Positions 63,541 to 64,000 of a stretch of 64,000 bases of DNA are shown piece after piece; position 1 is the stretch's first letter; every line of letters starts with the position of its first letter. The stretch covers positions 53,185,187-53,249,186 of the forward strand of contig NC_088301.1 in NCBI RefSeq assembly GCF_032854445.1, in the 5' to 3' direction. Position numbers and translations under genes: made by a program. Origin of the DNA: Liolophura sinensis. Lineage: Eukaryota > Mollusca > Polyplacophora > Chitonida > Chitonidae. The notes beneath the pieces are model-generated. The model had not been told where the DNA came from, did no database searches, and saw only the letters and a list, made by a program, of their open reading frames with translations.

Positions 63541-64000
63541 CTTGATAAAAATGCAAGAAACACTTTGTAAATACTTAAACACCCATTGCCCTTCAATAGT
63601 CAATGTAATGGTTTCAAAAATATATACATGTATATTTTTTTTTCTTACTTGAGGAAATTGACAAATTAAAAACTGACAATTTTCCATAAGATGTGTTTTT
63701 CATAACTGTCTAGACACTTCCTATATCCACAGGTGGTTCTGTCCATAAGACAGGACATGAGATGTATATGAAAAGACATCATTAACCCTAGACATGTAGC
63801 TTCAAAAATTTTTGTTTCAACTGATTTAACACTAATGGCTATTTGAGTGCCTCATTAGTTTATGTTTGCCTTATGATAACTCATCAATATTTTAATGTTG
63901 TCATGATAGTGATGTTAACCTTATATATGCACATAACAATATGGAACTGACTTCACCTTCCAAGACATCACCTGACTAACACTTACTGTATAAAACAAAA

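Noticed and set aside
1-64000. CRISPR arrays, bacterial operons or phage-type systems
   Set aside because: The exon-intron structure, SINEs and gene content are those of an animal nuclear genome; no regular spaced direct repeats of CRISPR type are present.

Overview
This is intron-rich, AT-rich animal DNA. The exons are short and flanked by GT/AG (once GC/AG) splice sites, the proteins are animal proteins, and several families of tRNA-derived SINEs and other mobile elements fill the introns and spacers. The frequent ACATGTA words and the SINE types suggest a lophotrochozoan, most likely a mollusc (bivalve or gastropod). That assignment is inference.

Four genes were reconstructed exon by exon, and reading phase is consistent at every junction except one frameshift. 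(1) 8-3692, + strand: the 3' part of a clockwork-orange-type bHLH-Orange repressor (cwo), a circadian-clock transcription factor; the start of its bHLH lies left of the window. (2) 10843-21646, - strand: a complete eight-exon CENP-P gene (281 residues), a kinetochore CCAN subunit; a possible extra 5' exon lies at 23535-23590. (3) 28344-45954, + strand: NOL8, a nucleolar RRM protein, 16 coding exons. Its large exon carries a two-and-a-bit-copy tandem amplification of about 0.8 kb, and an 11-bp duplication at the last repeat junction breaks the frame. (4) 49606-63540, - strand: 27 exons of UPF2, the nonsense-mediated-decay scaffold (883 residues in view; the N-terminal part lies right of the window).

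CENP-P and NOL8 are head-to-head neighbours here, as they are in human (9q22.31), so this looks like an ancient microsyntenic pair. The genes are otherwise functionally unrelated: clock transcription, kinetochore, ribosome biogenesis and mRNA decay.

The non-coding part is rich in mobile DNA: at least eight copies of SINE family A (several with clear target-site duplications), two or three copies of family B, a third tRNA-like element, a Tc1-type transposase relic, a 240-bp Tc1/mariner-like miniature element with an N-terminal transposase stub, two foldback elements with arms of 100-200 bp, a shorter palindrome, a probable 1.27-kb solo LTR in NOL8 intron 1, a 60-bp minisatellite, and a degenerate 155-165-bp tandem repeat with a dispersed relative. 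I saw no new multi-gene system. The most notable observations are the NOL8 exon amplification with its frameshift, the CENP-P/NOL8 synteny, the SINE families sharing one 3' tail, and the foldback elements.
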